Below, in pieces: positions 23,896-37,315 of a stretch of 64,000 nucleotides of DNA. Within the stretch, counting starts at the first letter, position 1. Each line of letters opens with the position of its first letter. The stretch is from Sipunculus nudus (lineage: Eukaryota; Annelida; Sipuncula; Golfingiida; Sipunculidae). The notes beneath the pieces are model-generated. The model was not told the DNA's origin. It saw only the letters and a list, made by a program, of their open reading frames with translations, and ran no database searches. The translations under genes and the position numbers were made by a program. The stretch spans positions 53,642,917 through 53,706,916 of the forward strand of contig CM049319.1 of NCBI GenBank assembly GCA_026874595.1, read 5' to 3'.

Positions 23896-23948
23896 AATGA
23901 CACATTTACAAATAACATATTAACAATGTTATTTGTAAATGTGTCATT
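23896..23948. repeat. Perfect 23-bp inverted repeat, 7-base loop
   Basis: aatgacacatttacaaataa (arm 23896-23918) is exactly complementary to 23926-23948. Confidence 0.95.
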
Positions 23949-23995
23949 TGGTTTATTGCTTGCCGGAATCAAAGATTTCGGCAAGCATATTGCTC

Positions 23996-25945
23996 AGTTG
24001 CGCATGTCTGTTTGTCTGTCTGTTTGTCTGTCTGTCTGTTTGTTTGTTTGTCTGCACTCTCCTGGCCACAATTTTGCCACAATCACCTTAAAACTTTCAG
24101 AGATGATGGAGAATTAAATTTCTAGGTGCCCTATTGTTTTTGGTTAAAATAGGTCAAAGGTCAAGGTCATCAAAAATTCTCAAAACGGTTTTTTCTTCAT
24201 ATCTTTGTGACTATTAGTCGTATCTACTTCAACAATAGCTCATTTTAATCGTCATTCCAAGGCCTGTCATCTGATGTGTAGCAGACTCAAATATGCCGTA
24301 ACCATGGTTACAAATTTTGGGGGAATAGTCATGATATTCGAATATAAGGGGTCTTATTTTTCTAACTTTGTCAGTTTTAAAGCTAGTGTGATCTAGTTTT
24401 TTGCATCAGGTAGCATTCAACTAGTACTACAAGATTTTATAACAAGTATTGCAGTATTCGTAAAATATCTCGTGAATAGAGATATTTCGAGATTTCATTC
24501 ATCTTGCGCCAAAGGCCACATTATTGCAGGAATCTTTTTGAAACTGACATATTATAAGTCCTACACTAGTATCTAGAAATTGTTTTTTCATTTTCTGAAT
24601 AGGGCCGCTAGGGGGCGCTGGATGCAAACCTCCCGAACATATCATATTTTGGCCATATCTCCAAAATTATAAGCCTCAATTACATAAACTATACCTTATT
24701 TTCTTTCTCTGAGTCTTCTCCATAACCTAGTGTAGTCATCTGGTCACAATTTTGTGACACTTTGTCAGTGTGTCTGTCTGTTTGTCAGTTGTCCTCAAAT
24801 TTGCCTGCTTGCTCTTGCATCTCACATATAGCATTCTACAGGCCACAGTTTTTAAAGAAGCATTTTGAAACTATTACATCTTAAGTCTTACACTAATATC
24901 TCGAAACCAATTTTTCATTTTCCGGATATGGCCGCTTGGGGGCGCTGAACTCAAACCTCTCCCAACATATCATGCTTTGGCAATATCTCCAAAACTATAA
25001 ACCTCAGTTACATAAACTGTAGCTTTTTTCTTCCTTTGAGTCTTCTCCATAACCTGGGGTAGTCATCTTGACTCAATCTTGAGTCACTTTGTCAGTGTTT
25101 TCGTCTGTTTGTCAGTTGTCCTCAAATTCGCCTGCTTGTTGGCTCTTGCGTCTCACATATAGCATTCTATGGGCTACAGTTTTGACGGAATCCTTTTGAA
25201 AGTATTACATCTTATGTCTTACACTAATATCTAGAAATAAATTTGTCATTTTCCGGATATGGCCACAAGTGGGCGCTGCACACGACCCTCACACACATAC
25301 CATTGTATTGGCCAAATCTCTACACCCAAAGCCTCAGTTACATAAACCATAGCTTATTTTCTTCCTTTGAGTCTTCTCCATAACCTGATTAAGGCATCTG
25401 GTTTCAATCTTCTGTCACTTTGTCAGTGTGTCCATCTGTTTGTCCGTTATCCTCAAAGTCGCCTGCTTGCTGGTTCTTACGCCTTACATATAGCATTCTA
25501 CAGGCCACAGCTTTGACGGAATCCTTTTGAAACTGGGACATCTCATGTCAGACACTAATAATACGAAACGCATTTGTTGTCTTCGGAATATGTCTGCTAG
25601 AGGGCGCTACAGTCGAGCCTCCCAAGTATATCATTAATTCGCCATACCTCCAAAACTATAAATCTAAATTACATAAATTATAACTCATTTTCTTCCTTTG
25701 AATCATCTCAATCACTAGGTTATGTCATCTGGTGTCAATCTTGTCTCACAAAGTCACTATGTCTGTCTGTTCGTCTTTTGTTGTCAGCTTTGCTTGCCTG
25801 TTCTTTTGTCTTATATGTCATTCTACGGGCCACATATTCTTAGCATTGTCCCTGAGAGTCATTCCATTAATAGAAAACCGACAATATGTTCTGTCTGTCC
25901 GTCTGTGTTTCACTTCCGATTTCCGGCAAGCATTCGACCTATGGT
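23996..25945 (+). repeat. Satellite-like tandem repeat, ~330-bp unit, 4-5 units
   Basis: Each unit has a CTAGGGGGCGCTG-like core, tatctccaaaactataa, ttacataaac, tttgagtcttctccataacc, a Cys-free gtctgtctgtttgtc tract, and catatagcattcta. Core positions 24603, 24930, 25261 and 25592 give steps of 327, 331 and 331. The block starts with a (GTCT)n tract at 24006-24050 and both flanks carry ttccggcaagcat or its complement-like ttcggcaagcat. Confidence 0.85.
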
Positions 25946-27206
25946 CGTCTAGTTTTGTTATTAACATTCCAGTGATAATTATAATCAGAGGCGTATTTAG
26001 GGGGGTGTATGCCCCCCTTTTTTCAACCTAACCAAATTTCTACAGCAGGGCCATTACTTTTGGGCTGAGTGTCTCCGGGGGCGGGGGGGGGGGGAGTTGC
26101 TCGAGCCGAGTTGCTGTAGGCCTAGTGTCTCTCGGGCAAAGAGTTCCTGTTACCTTTTCAATTGTTCCTTTGTTGTTTTCAAGTGCCTTTTTATAAGCCA
26201 TGATGTATAGCTAATCCCAAGGTGCTTCTGTGTGTGTAAACAACAGTCACTTGCATCGGACCCACAGGCATACCACACCCAGTTATCATTTTTAGGCCAG
26301 TTGTGCACCTGGGGCCCAAAGAGGATGGACGAACTTCCAACAAGATCATTTCTTAGATCACAAGTGTTTTGTGACAGCTTTGTATGGTAGTAAATCTTTA
26401 CCCACCTAGATCTATCTTCTTAAAAGGTATGTTATTTCAAGTGAAAGTTATTTACTTTTCAACCCTGTACTCTTATTCAATAACAGGACATATTACCCTT
26501 CAATATTGTTCTAACTGCATCAACCTATTATGACATGACACGCTTTCAGTGGTCTGATTACAAATCTGTGTTTTGTGCGCACCCTGGTGTTCCTGCTCAT
26601 AGAACCTTACCATACCAAGCAGTGGTTATACAAATAGATGTGTGGGATGATATTTATTTTACTAATGATCAATAAAAAAATTACAACAAATTCCCAACAC
26701 TACATCTAATATATTGTCAAGGATAGGGCTCATAATCTAACATAATAATCATTATCTATGACAAACACTTGTGCCATTGTTATTCCAAGAGAAAACGTTC
26801 AGCCAAGAAAAGTGATATCATCAACATATCTGTAGCCTTACATGTGTCATGATATTAAAAATTCAAAAGGGAGATAAAACATAATTACCTACCCCAAGCG
26901 GAAGGGGTTATGTTTTTGATGGTGTTGGATATTCTGTTAGCAACATTATTCAAAAAGTTACTAACAGATTTTGATGAAATTTTGAGGATTGGAAGGCAAT
27001 GGCTCCATGAAGAATTGATTAAGTTATGGGGGTAATCAATGCGTAAATAACCCCAAAATAATTTTCTGTTTTTTAGACAGTCAGATGACAGAAGTTATGT
27101 CAGGTTCTCAGCAATGGTTTCATCCAATGTCCTGAAACCCAGTGTGATTATTTATAATGATTGGTTTCTTCAATTCCTGAATACTGATGGGACCACCTGT
27201 ATTTTT
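25946..27206. other. Intron/intergenic, nothing recognised
   Basis: G run at 26077-26093. A short gaggcgtatttaggggggtg block (25988-26007) looks like an interspersed repeat end. No exon seen. Confidence 0.4.
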
Positions 27207-29631
27207 AGCTCAGCTGACTATAAGTCATCTGAGCTATAGTCCTGGTCCTTTGTCCGTCGTCTGTCTGTCCGTCCGGCCGTCTGTTAACAGGGCACGTTTT
27301 GAAACCGTTGGACCTACGCATCCAAGATTCTGCATACCATTAGATGTCCCGAAAATCTCCTACCATACAAAAAATTGGGTCATTAGGACTTCGTTCCTTC
27401 GAGATATTAATGAAAAACCTCCGTTTTCTTTAAAAAAAGCCATTGTTACACTTCAAGGCTGCTTAATATCAAAACCACTGATCTGTTTTTGATCATATTT
27501 AGTATTCATATTCTTCCATACATTTTCTATGCACATACCAAAGTTTAGGTCAGTATTGAGTATTATTATGAAGTTATGGACCCAAATATAATGCAATTTT
27601 TTAAAAATCAGGAAATATATTTGCTCACACAACATGAGAAATGCTGAAGCTGGAGACTTTTTTTCAAGAATATAACTTTATTTAATCAAGATTCAATTGT
27701 TTACCCAAAATTAGATCTCAATTTTGCATTTTTTTAAAGTTATTAGCATAAATAAAAAATCAATACCTTAAATTTTGTCCAAATTTGGCAATGGCATGTG
27801 TTTTCCCTGTAAGCACTGTTGATTTAATTTTCACAGCATAAATACATAAGGATTTAATCTTTTAAAATCTGAAATTTCAAAGTAATTGCTTGAAAAGAGT
27901 AGCTTTTATTAAAGTTTTCATACACTATGTCAAGTGTTGTTTACATCTAGCCCACCTAGTAGTACAGCCTTCACTTGCATTATGTAACCAACCCCAGGCA
28001 GCTTGCCTTGGCTCAGCTTGGCCACTACTAGCAGGCTTCCCCTCTGCCCTGCACCCCCCCCCCCCCCCCAGATGGTGCATTAACTAGATGATTGTTATTA
28101 ATTTCCTATTTTATTTTATTCTTGGCTGTGCTACATTTTAGATTTTGTATTGTACCACCAGGGTTACAATGATTAAAGTGCATATTTAATTGTGTCCACA
28201 AAGTGGTGTATTGTTATGAAAGTTGTGGATGTTCATCAGATAAATAATGCTTTACTTCAGAAGATTAAAACTTCATCAGGTGTGAAATTGACTATTAATT
28301 CCAGTAATAAATTATAGCTGAGATTGTAATTAGCATAATGATATTGTTTGTCCCTCATTCAACCAACAGTATGTATACTTTATTTGAAAAGATGTTTTTA
28401 TTTTATCAAATTTACTGAACCTTTTATTTCGGTGAATAAAATTAAGCATGTACTGAAAACTCCAATGTACAAAACTTTTTAATAGGGATTCAAGGAATAA
28501 TCTTGTAGATGCCATGTTGTGGCATTATTTTCTTTTAAACTCAGTGTAAACATTTGATTTAAAAATAATAAAATATATGTGTATGCATAATATGACCCAA
28601 TATGAGCTACACTCTGGATATATAATGATTGCAACTTAGAATTCTAATATTTTAACTTATATTTTCAGTTTTTTTATTACAAATTTATGAAACTTGTAAA
28701 TAAAAAAATGAATCAGATAAAAACTATTAATGGAAAAAGTGGATATGCTAAAAAATAGGCTTATATATAAACTTAAATGCATTATTCCGTTGAAAGTGAA
28801 ATAAAGGTATTAGTCCATCTGTCCACTTGCCTGTCCATCTGTAAATTTTTCATATGCATCACAGTATCTCAAAACTTTTACTGTTTTTCTTCATGACAGT
28901 CTTGTCAGAGTATTAGTTTGCAATCATTTATTTAGAACTTTACTATAACCAAGTAGGAGGGCCCCTTTCCTCTTAGCTTCTTATATGCTTATATAAATGA
29001 AAACATTACAATAGAATTTTTTTCATATTTTGCATTTGCAAAAATTTTAAACTTAAGCTTGGCCAGACATGGTGCGAATACTTTGCAAATGTATTTGAAT
29101 ACGAATTTGAATATTTACTCCATTGTAAAATTTCTTGCATTAGAACAGGAATTCAGGTAAAAATGAAAGTATTTGAATACCAGTGCAAATACTTTCAAAA
29201 TGTATTCATGAATGCATTCATGAATATATTCTATAATATTATTTTAATAATCATATCAGTTATATTTTATAAAAAAAAATCATATGATTCTCTTATCATA
29301 TGATTCTCTTATCAAAATTATATTTGGCACAATGTTTGTTATTAAATTTTAGTAAATAGTTAAACTCTTATCTTATATTTGCTGCTTATCAGTTATATGG
29401 CCAAGTCAAAATCTGTATGACAATAGCACTCCATTTGTTAATAAAATAAATGCATTCAATCTCTTTCCTGTCTCCACAGAAACTATCAAAATCATACATA
29501 AGCTAAACACCAACAACTCATAATACAGCTTATATTTATTACCACACAAAACCAGCATGTGCCTCATTTCAAAATCATATTTTTTTATCATATATAACAG
29601 CTGAGTGCCATGACCCATGGGTCTCTTGTTT
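27207..29631 (+). mobile_element. Palindrome-ended repeat, copy 1 (~2.4 kb)
   Basis: Starts with the near-palindrome at 27207-27235 (agctcagctgactataagtc plus atctgagct), a (TCCG)-type tract and gttttgaaaccgttgg; ends with cagctgag, catgacccatgggtctcttg. Short inverted ends gctcagctga/tcagctgag. A 65-residue ORF fragment (27890-28087) recurs in copy 2. No transposase seen. A C run lies at 28057-28070. Confidence 0.75.
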
Positions 29632-30277
29632 TAATTCCTGATGCAATTTTCCTTTATTTTGAGACTGCCAAATTATGTCGGTACTATCAGATTGCTACTG
29701 TGGTTACATCTTCATTCTGAAACCTTGTGTTGTTTATCAGGGCCCTGCTTGAATAAGCGGATGCCCTATATATTAATCAGCCTGTCTGTCTGTCTGATTT
29801 TCTTTCTGTATGTCCATTAAATTTGTTTCCTGAAAACTCCAGTTTGAATTGACATATTGATTTCAAACTTGACTCAAATATGACCTACCAATAATGTAAG
29901 AACCCTTTTGATTTTCGAATCATGAGGTAAAAGGTAAAGGCCACAGGACCCACTTCTTTAAAAAGATTGTGGATGCATTGTAAGCAAAACTTTTCATGCC
30001 ATACCTTCAATCTTCCATGTGGCGCCCCTGCCAATAGAGGTTGGTTCCTTTTGTTTAAGGGTCACTTGGTCAGAGGTCAAGGTCACAGGGCCCATCCACT
30101 GACAAATTAGTTTATGGGTGAAAACTCCTGTTTGGGTAGACAGGTTGGCTTCAAACTTATCACAGGACCCATATTTTGAAACAAAACTCCTAAACCTATC
30201 CTTATAGACACATTAAGGCCGAGCGTCTAGACCCTAGATTATTTTGTGCTGGATCACCATCTAGGTCAAAGATTTTT
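29632..30277. other. Spacer between copies of the palindrome-ended family
   Basis: Contains ctgtctgtctgtctg at 29785 and gtcagaggtcaaggtcac at 30069, words common in such repeats, but no defined element. Confidence 0.4.
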
Positions 30278-33200
30278 ATCTCAGCTGACTATAAGTCATC
30301 TGAGCTATAGTCGTGGTCCATAATCCGTCGTCCGTCCGTCTGTCTGTCCGTCCGTCCATCCGTCTGTCTGTCTGTCTGGATGTCCGTCCGTAAGACTGGC
30401 ACTTTTCGACACTGTTGGACCTACGAATCTGAAATTCAGCATACAGTTAGATGTCCCCAAAATCTCCTACCATGCCGAAAATTGGGTCAATAGGACTTCG
30501 TTCCTTCGAGATATTAAGGAAAAACCTCAATTTTTTATTAGAAAACTATTTTCACACTTCAGGACTGCCTAATATCAAAACCACTCATCTGGTTTTCTTC
30601 ATATTTACCATAAATGTTCCTCTATATAGTTCCTATGTACATGCCAGATATTAAGTCAGTATTATATAATTTAAAAAAGTTATGGGCCCAAACATAATGG
30701 ACTTTGTAAAAAAATCAGGAAGATATTTGGTCACTTAAGACCAAAAGTGTTATAGGTAGGGACTTTTTTCCAGTAATACAACTTTAATTAATCAAAATTA
30801 ATTGTATACCAAAAATTAGATCAAAATCTGTTAAACTTGTTTAAATATTGGCAAAAATACAAAATTGGTACCTTAAATTTTTCCCAACTTTGGCCACGGC
30901 ACATTTTTTTCCTTTAAGTACTGTGGATTTAATTTTCACAGCATGTATACATAAGGATTTAATCCTTTTCAAATCTGAAATTTGAAAATAAAAGCTGCAA
31001 AATTAGGCTAGTTATTGAATTTTTTTGGAGGCTCTTGTTTTATTCCCTTACATTGTCAAGCAGTCCACTTGGATGACTGTAGATCATTTGGTGCACATCT
31101 CTATGCTCCCCAGGCTGTTGGCATAATTTTAGATGTCCCCAAAATCTCCTACCATACCGAAAATTGGGTCATTAGGACTTCGTTCCTTCGAGATATTAAG
31201 GAAAAAAACTCCATTTTCCATAAAAAAGCCATTGTTACACTTCAAGGCTGCCTAATATCAAAACCACTGATCTGTTTTTGATCGTATATAGTATTCACAT
31301 TCTTTCATACATTTTCTATGAACTTACCAAAAATTAGGTCAGTATTGGGTATTATTTTGAAGTTATGGGCCAAAACATAATGCAATTTAAAAAAAAAAAT
31401 CAGGAAATATATTTACTCACCTAACGTGAGAATTGCTGAACCTAGAGACTTTTTTTCAGGAATATAACTTTATTTAATCAAGATTCAATTGTTAATTCAA
31501 AATTAGATCTGAATTTTGCAAATTTTTAAAGTTATTAACATAAATAAAAAATTAATACCTTAAATTTTGTCCAACTTTGGCACTGTTGATTTAATTTTCG
31601 CAGCATATATACATAAGGATTTAATCTTTTAAAATCTGAAATTTCAAAGAAATTGATTGGAAAGAATAGCTTTTATTCATGTTTTCATACACCATGTCAA
31701 GTGTTGTTTACATCTAGCCCACCTAGTAGTACAGCCTTCACTTGCATTATGTAACCCACCCCAGGCAGCTTGCCTTGGCTCAGCTTGGCCACTACTAGCA
31801 GGCTTCCCCTCTGCCCTGCACTCCCCCCCCCCCCCAGATGGTGCATAAACTAGATGAATGTTATTATTTTCTGTATTTGATTCATTCTTATTCTAGGCTA
31901 TGCTACATTTTAGATTTTGTATTGTACTACCTGGGTTACAATGATTAAAGTGTACATTTAATTGTGTCCACAAAGTGGTGTATTGCTATGAAAGTGTGGA
32001 TGTTCATCAGATAAGTAATTCCTTACTTCAGAGGAGTAAAAAATTCACCAGGTGTGAAATTGACTATTAATTCCAGTAATAAATTAAAACTGGGATAGTA
32101 ATTAGCACAATGATATTGTTTGTCCCTCATTCAACCAACAGTGTGTATACTTTATTTGAAAAGATGTTTTATTTTATCAAATTTACTGAATCTTTTATTT
32201 GATTTTGGTGAATAAAATTAAGCATGTACTGAAAACTACAATGTGCACAATTTTTTAATAGTGATTCAAGGAATATTCTTGTAGATGCCATGTTGTGGCA
32301 TTATTTTCTTTTAAATTCAATTTAAACATTTATGATTTAAAATAATAAAATATATGTGTATGCATAATATGACCCAATATGAGCTACACTCTGGATATAT
32401 GATGATTGCAACTTTTGCAACAATTCTAATATTTTAACTTATAGTTTCAGTTTTTTACTCTGTATATATAATGATTGCAACTTTTGCAACAATTCTAATA
32501 TTTTAACTTATATTTTCAGTTTTTTTTATTAAAAATTTATAAAACTGTAAATAAAAAAAATGATTCAGATAAAAACTTCTTAATGGAAAAAGTGGATATG
32601 CTTAAAAAAATAGGCTTATATATAAACTTAAATGCATTATTCCCTTGAAAGTGAAATAAAGGTATTAGTCCATTCTGTCCACTTGCCTGTCCATCTGTAA
32701 ATTTTCATATGCATTACAGTATCTCAAAACTTTTACTGTTTTTCTTCATGACAGTCTTGTCAGAGTATTAGTTTGCAATCATATATTTAGAACTTTACTA
32801 TAACCAAGTAGGAGGGCCCCTTTCCTCTTAGCTTTTCATATTCTTATATAAATGAAAAACATTACAATAGAATATTTCTACATCCACCTTCGTGCTGCCC
32901 TCACTTTTCCCTTCTCCGAACCCCATCCCAAAGTCAGCCTCAGTAAGCAAGAACAAGATGAATCAGATATATTCATACTTTAATATTTTGTATAACTATT
33001 CGTCCATAGGTACCTGTGTACATGCCAGAAATTATGTCAATATTGTGTAATATGTAGACATAGTGGGCATCACAATAATGTACCTTGTCAAGACTAAAGA
33101 GATATTGTGTCATACAGTCACAAATTCATAAATCACTTCATCAGTATAGTTAATCATAACATCATATCTGTCAAATTGAAAGCTTGCATTTACTGTTTCC

Positions 33201-33983
33201 TTCATGACAGTCTTGTCAGAGTATTAGTTTGCAATCATATATTTAGAACTTTACTATAACCAAGTAGGAGGGCCCCTTTCCTCTTAGCATTTCATATTCT
33301 TATATAAATGAAAAACATTACAATAGAATATTTCTACATCCACCTTCTTGCTGCCCTCACTTTTCCCTTCTCCGAACCCCATCCCAAAGTCAGCCTCAGT
33401 AAGCAAGAACAAGATGAATCAGATATATTCATACTTTAATATTTTGTATAACTATTCGTCCATAGGTACCTATGTACATGCCAGAAATTATGTCAATGTT
33501 GTGTAATATGTAGACATAGTGGGCATCACAATAATGTACCTTGTCAAGACTAAAGAGATATTGTGTCATACAGTCACAAATTCATAAATCACTTCATCAG
33601 CATAGTTAATCATAACATCATATCTGTCAAATTGAAAGCTTGCAGACTACCATACACTTTAGATCCTTCAACAAATAGCCTTATCATCATTCTACTACTG
33701 CTTATTACTGCTGTCATTGCATTCATATTTGCTCAAATATATCACAATTTTCAACCCCTCCTAAATAAATAAAAAATAAACGACTATATTTGACTCTATT
33801 AATCCATCAGTCAGGTAATTTCATTAATCATTTACTCACATATTACATTACATTCCTTTTTAATAGCCCAACATGTCCATGATATTCATAAGCTTTATCG
33901 ACTCGATATAGTATCACAGTGGAGAAACATTTATAGTCCAATCACGATCAGCTGAGCGCCATGACCCATGGGTCCCTTGTTTA
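30278..33983 (+). mobile_element. Palindrome-ended repeat, copy 2 (~3.7 kb) with internal duplications
   Basis: Starts with the palindrome (30278-30306) and a (GTCC/GTCT) tract; a second internal start-like block begins at 31120; 31120-32840 is a close copy of 27340-28970; ends atcagctgagcgccatgacc plus catgggtccctt. Contains the 456-bp tandem duplication and a C run at 31821-31834. Confidence 0.75.
32736..33645 (+). repeat. 456-bp tandem duplication
   Basis: acagtcttgtcagagtatta at 32751 recurs at 33207; the copies stay nearly identical to about 33645 (ggtacctgtgtacatg versus ggtacctatgtacatg). Recent duplication. Confidence 0.9.
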
Positions 33984-36900
33984 CAAGGAAAAAATGCTGC
34001 TTTCTGAAAATGTCATATTGTGGTAATGAGGTCTGCACTCTCTGAGCACATTTCTAGTTTCAGTTGGGACTTGTCAGGTCATTAACGTTACATTAATCTT
34101 AACAGCCTCAGTGAGACCAGTGCCTGAGTGTTAGACAGAGTGTCAGTTATAGATCAAGTAAGTAAAACAAAGTTCATGCTGGGATAATAAGACTTTAATT
34201 GATAATATATTCTGGATAACATGATCAGCAGAGTTGTCTACAATTGTAATAAGGTTTTCCATCAGTCATGCTGTTTCACATGCACAATCTCAAGAACCAA
34301 TTAAGCAATTGCCTTGAACATTTCTGTAAATAGTGCATCAGCAACCTGGCAGCGATTTTAGAATTATTTTGCACACATTATCTCAAAAACTATGTGAGCA
34401 ATTGCTATAAAAAATTTACTGAAGGTTTTAACACCCATTAGGGGATGTGTTCATCATATACCAGACCTATCAGAAATTAAATATGGCCCACAGGCAACAT
34501 CTTAGAATATTCTGTGATTCCATTGTCTTAAGTTTATAATGTTCATGCAATTGATGTGAAATTTTTACAGAAGATAGACACCCATTTTTAGAAACTTGGA
34601 ATTGACGGGACCTGAATAATTGAATAGTTTCTAGTTATATATCAGAGATACAGTAGGATATATTTTTTGGAACCTTATAACTTTAATCCTCTCTAGTGGT
34701 TGGGTTAGAATGAACAATTTTCTGGACACAAAACCTCCCATTGGTGAACTGGTGCCATTATCTTAAAGTGATAATCCCAAGAGAGCATATTTGTGTACAA
34801 GAACTGAATAAAAAGGCATTTCATGATCAAAATAATATGGAAGTTAGCAAAACATGTTATGATGGTAGCCGTCAGATATTGTGATTATCCCAAATATATT
34901 TTATGTTCATGTCCTTAGAATATAAGTTGTATTCATGATCACTGTGTGGCAGTGAGTGCCAAGTTCATGTGCAAAAGGAGTGAACTGAGTATTATCCGTG
35001 CAGTACAAAACATGCACAAGTTAATTCCCTTAGTAAGCAGGGCTGTCTATACATGCACTCATAAATGTTCACTTTCACTTTGTCCAACAAGGTCAGAACC
35101 ATTTTGGTTTTTGCAAGTATTGCCCTTTTTTGTGTGGGTGTAAGAGGAACGGATATGCTTTATACATCTTGTAAAGTACTTAGCATAATTAAACTTAACT
35201 ACATCTCACTGTAACCATAACACGCCTACAGCAGGTTGCCTGCATGTACAGCTCTCATTTCCCACCATGGGACCTTCCAGACATAGCTGTGTACACTTGC
35301 AGATTTTCCGATCCTGTGAACTCTGTTTACAGTCTGTTGCCTGTATTGGTTTTTCGTTTATGGCTCGGTATAGCACTGTTGTAAAAGCTTGTAATATCCT
35401 ATACTGATCTTCTGTCCTGCCTTGGGCATGTTACACTTCCCACAATCTATCAGAGCCCAGACAATGTTTTTCATACCAGATGGTTGCAATTTAGAAGGTG
35501 ATCTTCAGTTTGCTGAATCTAGTATGCAGAATGCCTCAAAGCCTAATATACCTTAAATATGTGAACCTTCAGGGAAACAGATTTTTATATCCCTACTCAT
35601 TTTGCTTGGTAGTGCATTAATGTTTATGGATGGCATGGCATTCAGTTTGTAAAACTACCTATCGTTCTTTATAAACTAAAGGTAATCTGTTGGAGCTTAA
35701 ATGATAAAAATAGGCCAGGAGCATGAATATCATGGCATACAGGCTGCTTGTTTTGTTTATTTTAACATGTTTATTAAATATGTGGAAGCCTGCCAAAACA
35801 AATTCAACAAGGGCATCTGGCAGAAAGTGCCTAAAGCCTAAGCTTAAAGAAAATAATTTTTAGTTGGCCATTTTCTTTCATGGATAAATTAAATCATTCT
35901 GATAATACCTCTTTAACTTAAATTTCCAGTACTTATGTTTTTTTTGCGCAAATACTAAAGAGAAATATAACAAATTAACATTTTAACATGTTTAATTTTT
36001 TCTTTACTTTTGAAAATGCAATGAAACATGAAATACCGGTGCAGTCATGTGAAAACGTCTGGCATTCATGGCTGATAATACTAATTTTTGTAGGGCAATT
36101 AAAAAATTATATGTAGGGCAAGTAAAAGCTAGTTATGACCTGGAAATAATATTACATACATTCACCTTACTAAACCATAGATGCACCCAATAGACAACTA
36201 GAATAAGTTTGAATAGGGATGTCCATGGCTCATTTTTCAAGGTCATAGATGCGATCAGGTGAGAATATTATCATAGCAATAACTTAAAAAGAGCCTGAGG
36301 CACAGTGACACAGCCATTTATCCGAACTAATACTTTGTGAGTGAGAAAAATGGATAATTGGCATCCGCTGACTGTATGACTGGACAGAACACAGTCATTA
36401 TTCAGTAGTAAATGTATAAACTTATATTGATATTTCGCACATACATAGATATGTAAGATTCCTTACCTGTGTCAAATCTGGGAATAATATATAGGAAGAT
36501 AGTTTAAAGAATATAACCTGTTAATGTATGTGTTGAAGTTTGATATATTGTGACATCAAGGATTGTCCCAGCGAAAAATAGAGTAAGTTTCAGAGCAGTA
36601 ATTCTTCCTCACTGGTTTATTAAATCACATGACAGGTATATGACATATGATTGACCTCGTTAACCTGAGCATGACAGGCTTATCACTTGCTGATTTTATG
36701 ACTTTCAAGTTTTGTTCTACATCTTGCATCTTGTTAAGTACTAAATCCTGATGATTTCTGTTTGTTCACATACTCACTTTGGTGAGCTGGCATGTGTTAT
36801 GTACTTATAAAAAACTTTTATACTATATTTCACTTACCCTGTACCAGTCCTGGTTAGTAGGGGTGTAAGTGTAACAATGCATCAAATTGATACATTGAAT

Positions 36901-37049
36901 TGCAAGCCCTCAATAAAATTGTAATCAACTTTTAACCCCCAAATCGATTAATTCGGATAATTTTTTTTTGCATGTACCATCCTGAAGTCCTCTTTGAGCT
37001 TTCAGATTGACGGAGCAGTTTGCCATATCAAAGCTATTTATCCTTCATT
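33984..37049. other. Predicted CYB5R intron 1, nothing recognised
   Basis: About 3 kb of AT-rich sequence with no exon, RNA gene or clear repeat that I can support. Confidence 0.4.
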
Positions 37050-37315
37050 AGGCCCAAATAAAATAAGGTATGGTTCTCAGGCATCAAAAATTTTTATTTT
37101 CATTTTTCAGGAAGATAAATTTATTCAATATTGATAAGTTTTCCTTTGTTATATACCAGTAGTGCTTTAACCTATTCAGAAAAAAATTATGCTATTATCA
37201 TGCTTTTCCTGATCATATGACATTTTTATTAAAATATACAAAATAAGGTTATAAAAAATCCCACCGACCCGCACTCTTTAAAAAAAATACCTGAGAACCA
37301 TACCTTTTTTGGCCT
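37050..37315. mobile_element. MITE of the GGCC family, second good copy
   Basis: Left ggcccaaataaaataaggta then tggttctcaggca; right tacctgagaaccatacct then tttttggcc. Same inverted ends as 12700-12977, about 266 bp, different internal length. Confidence 0.8.
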
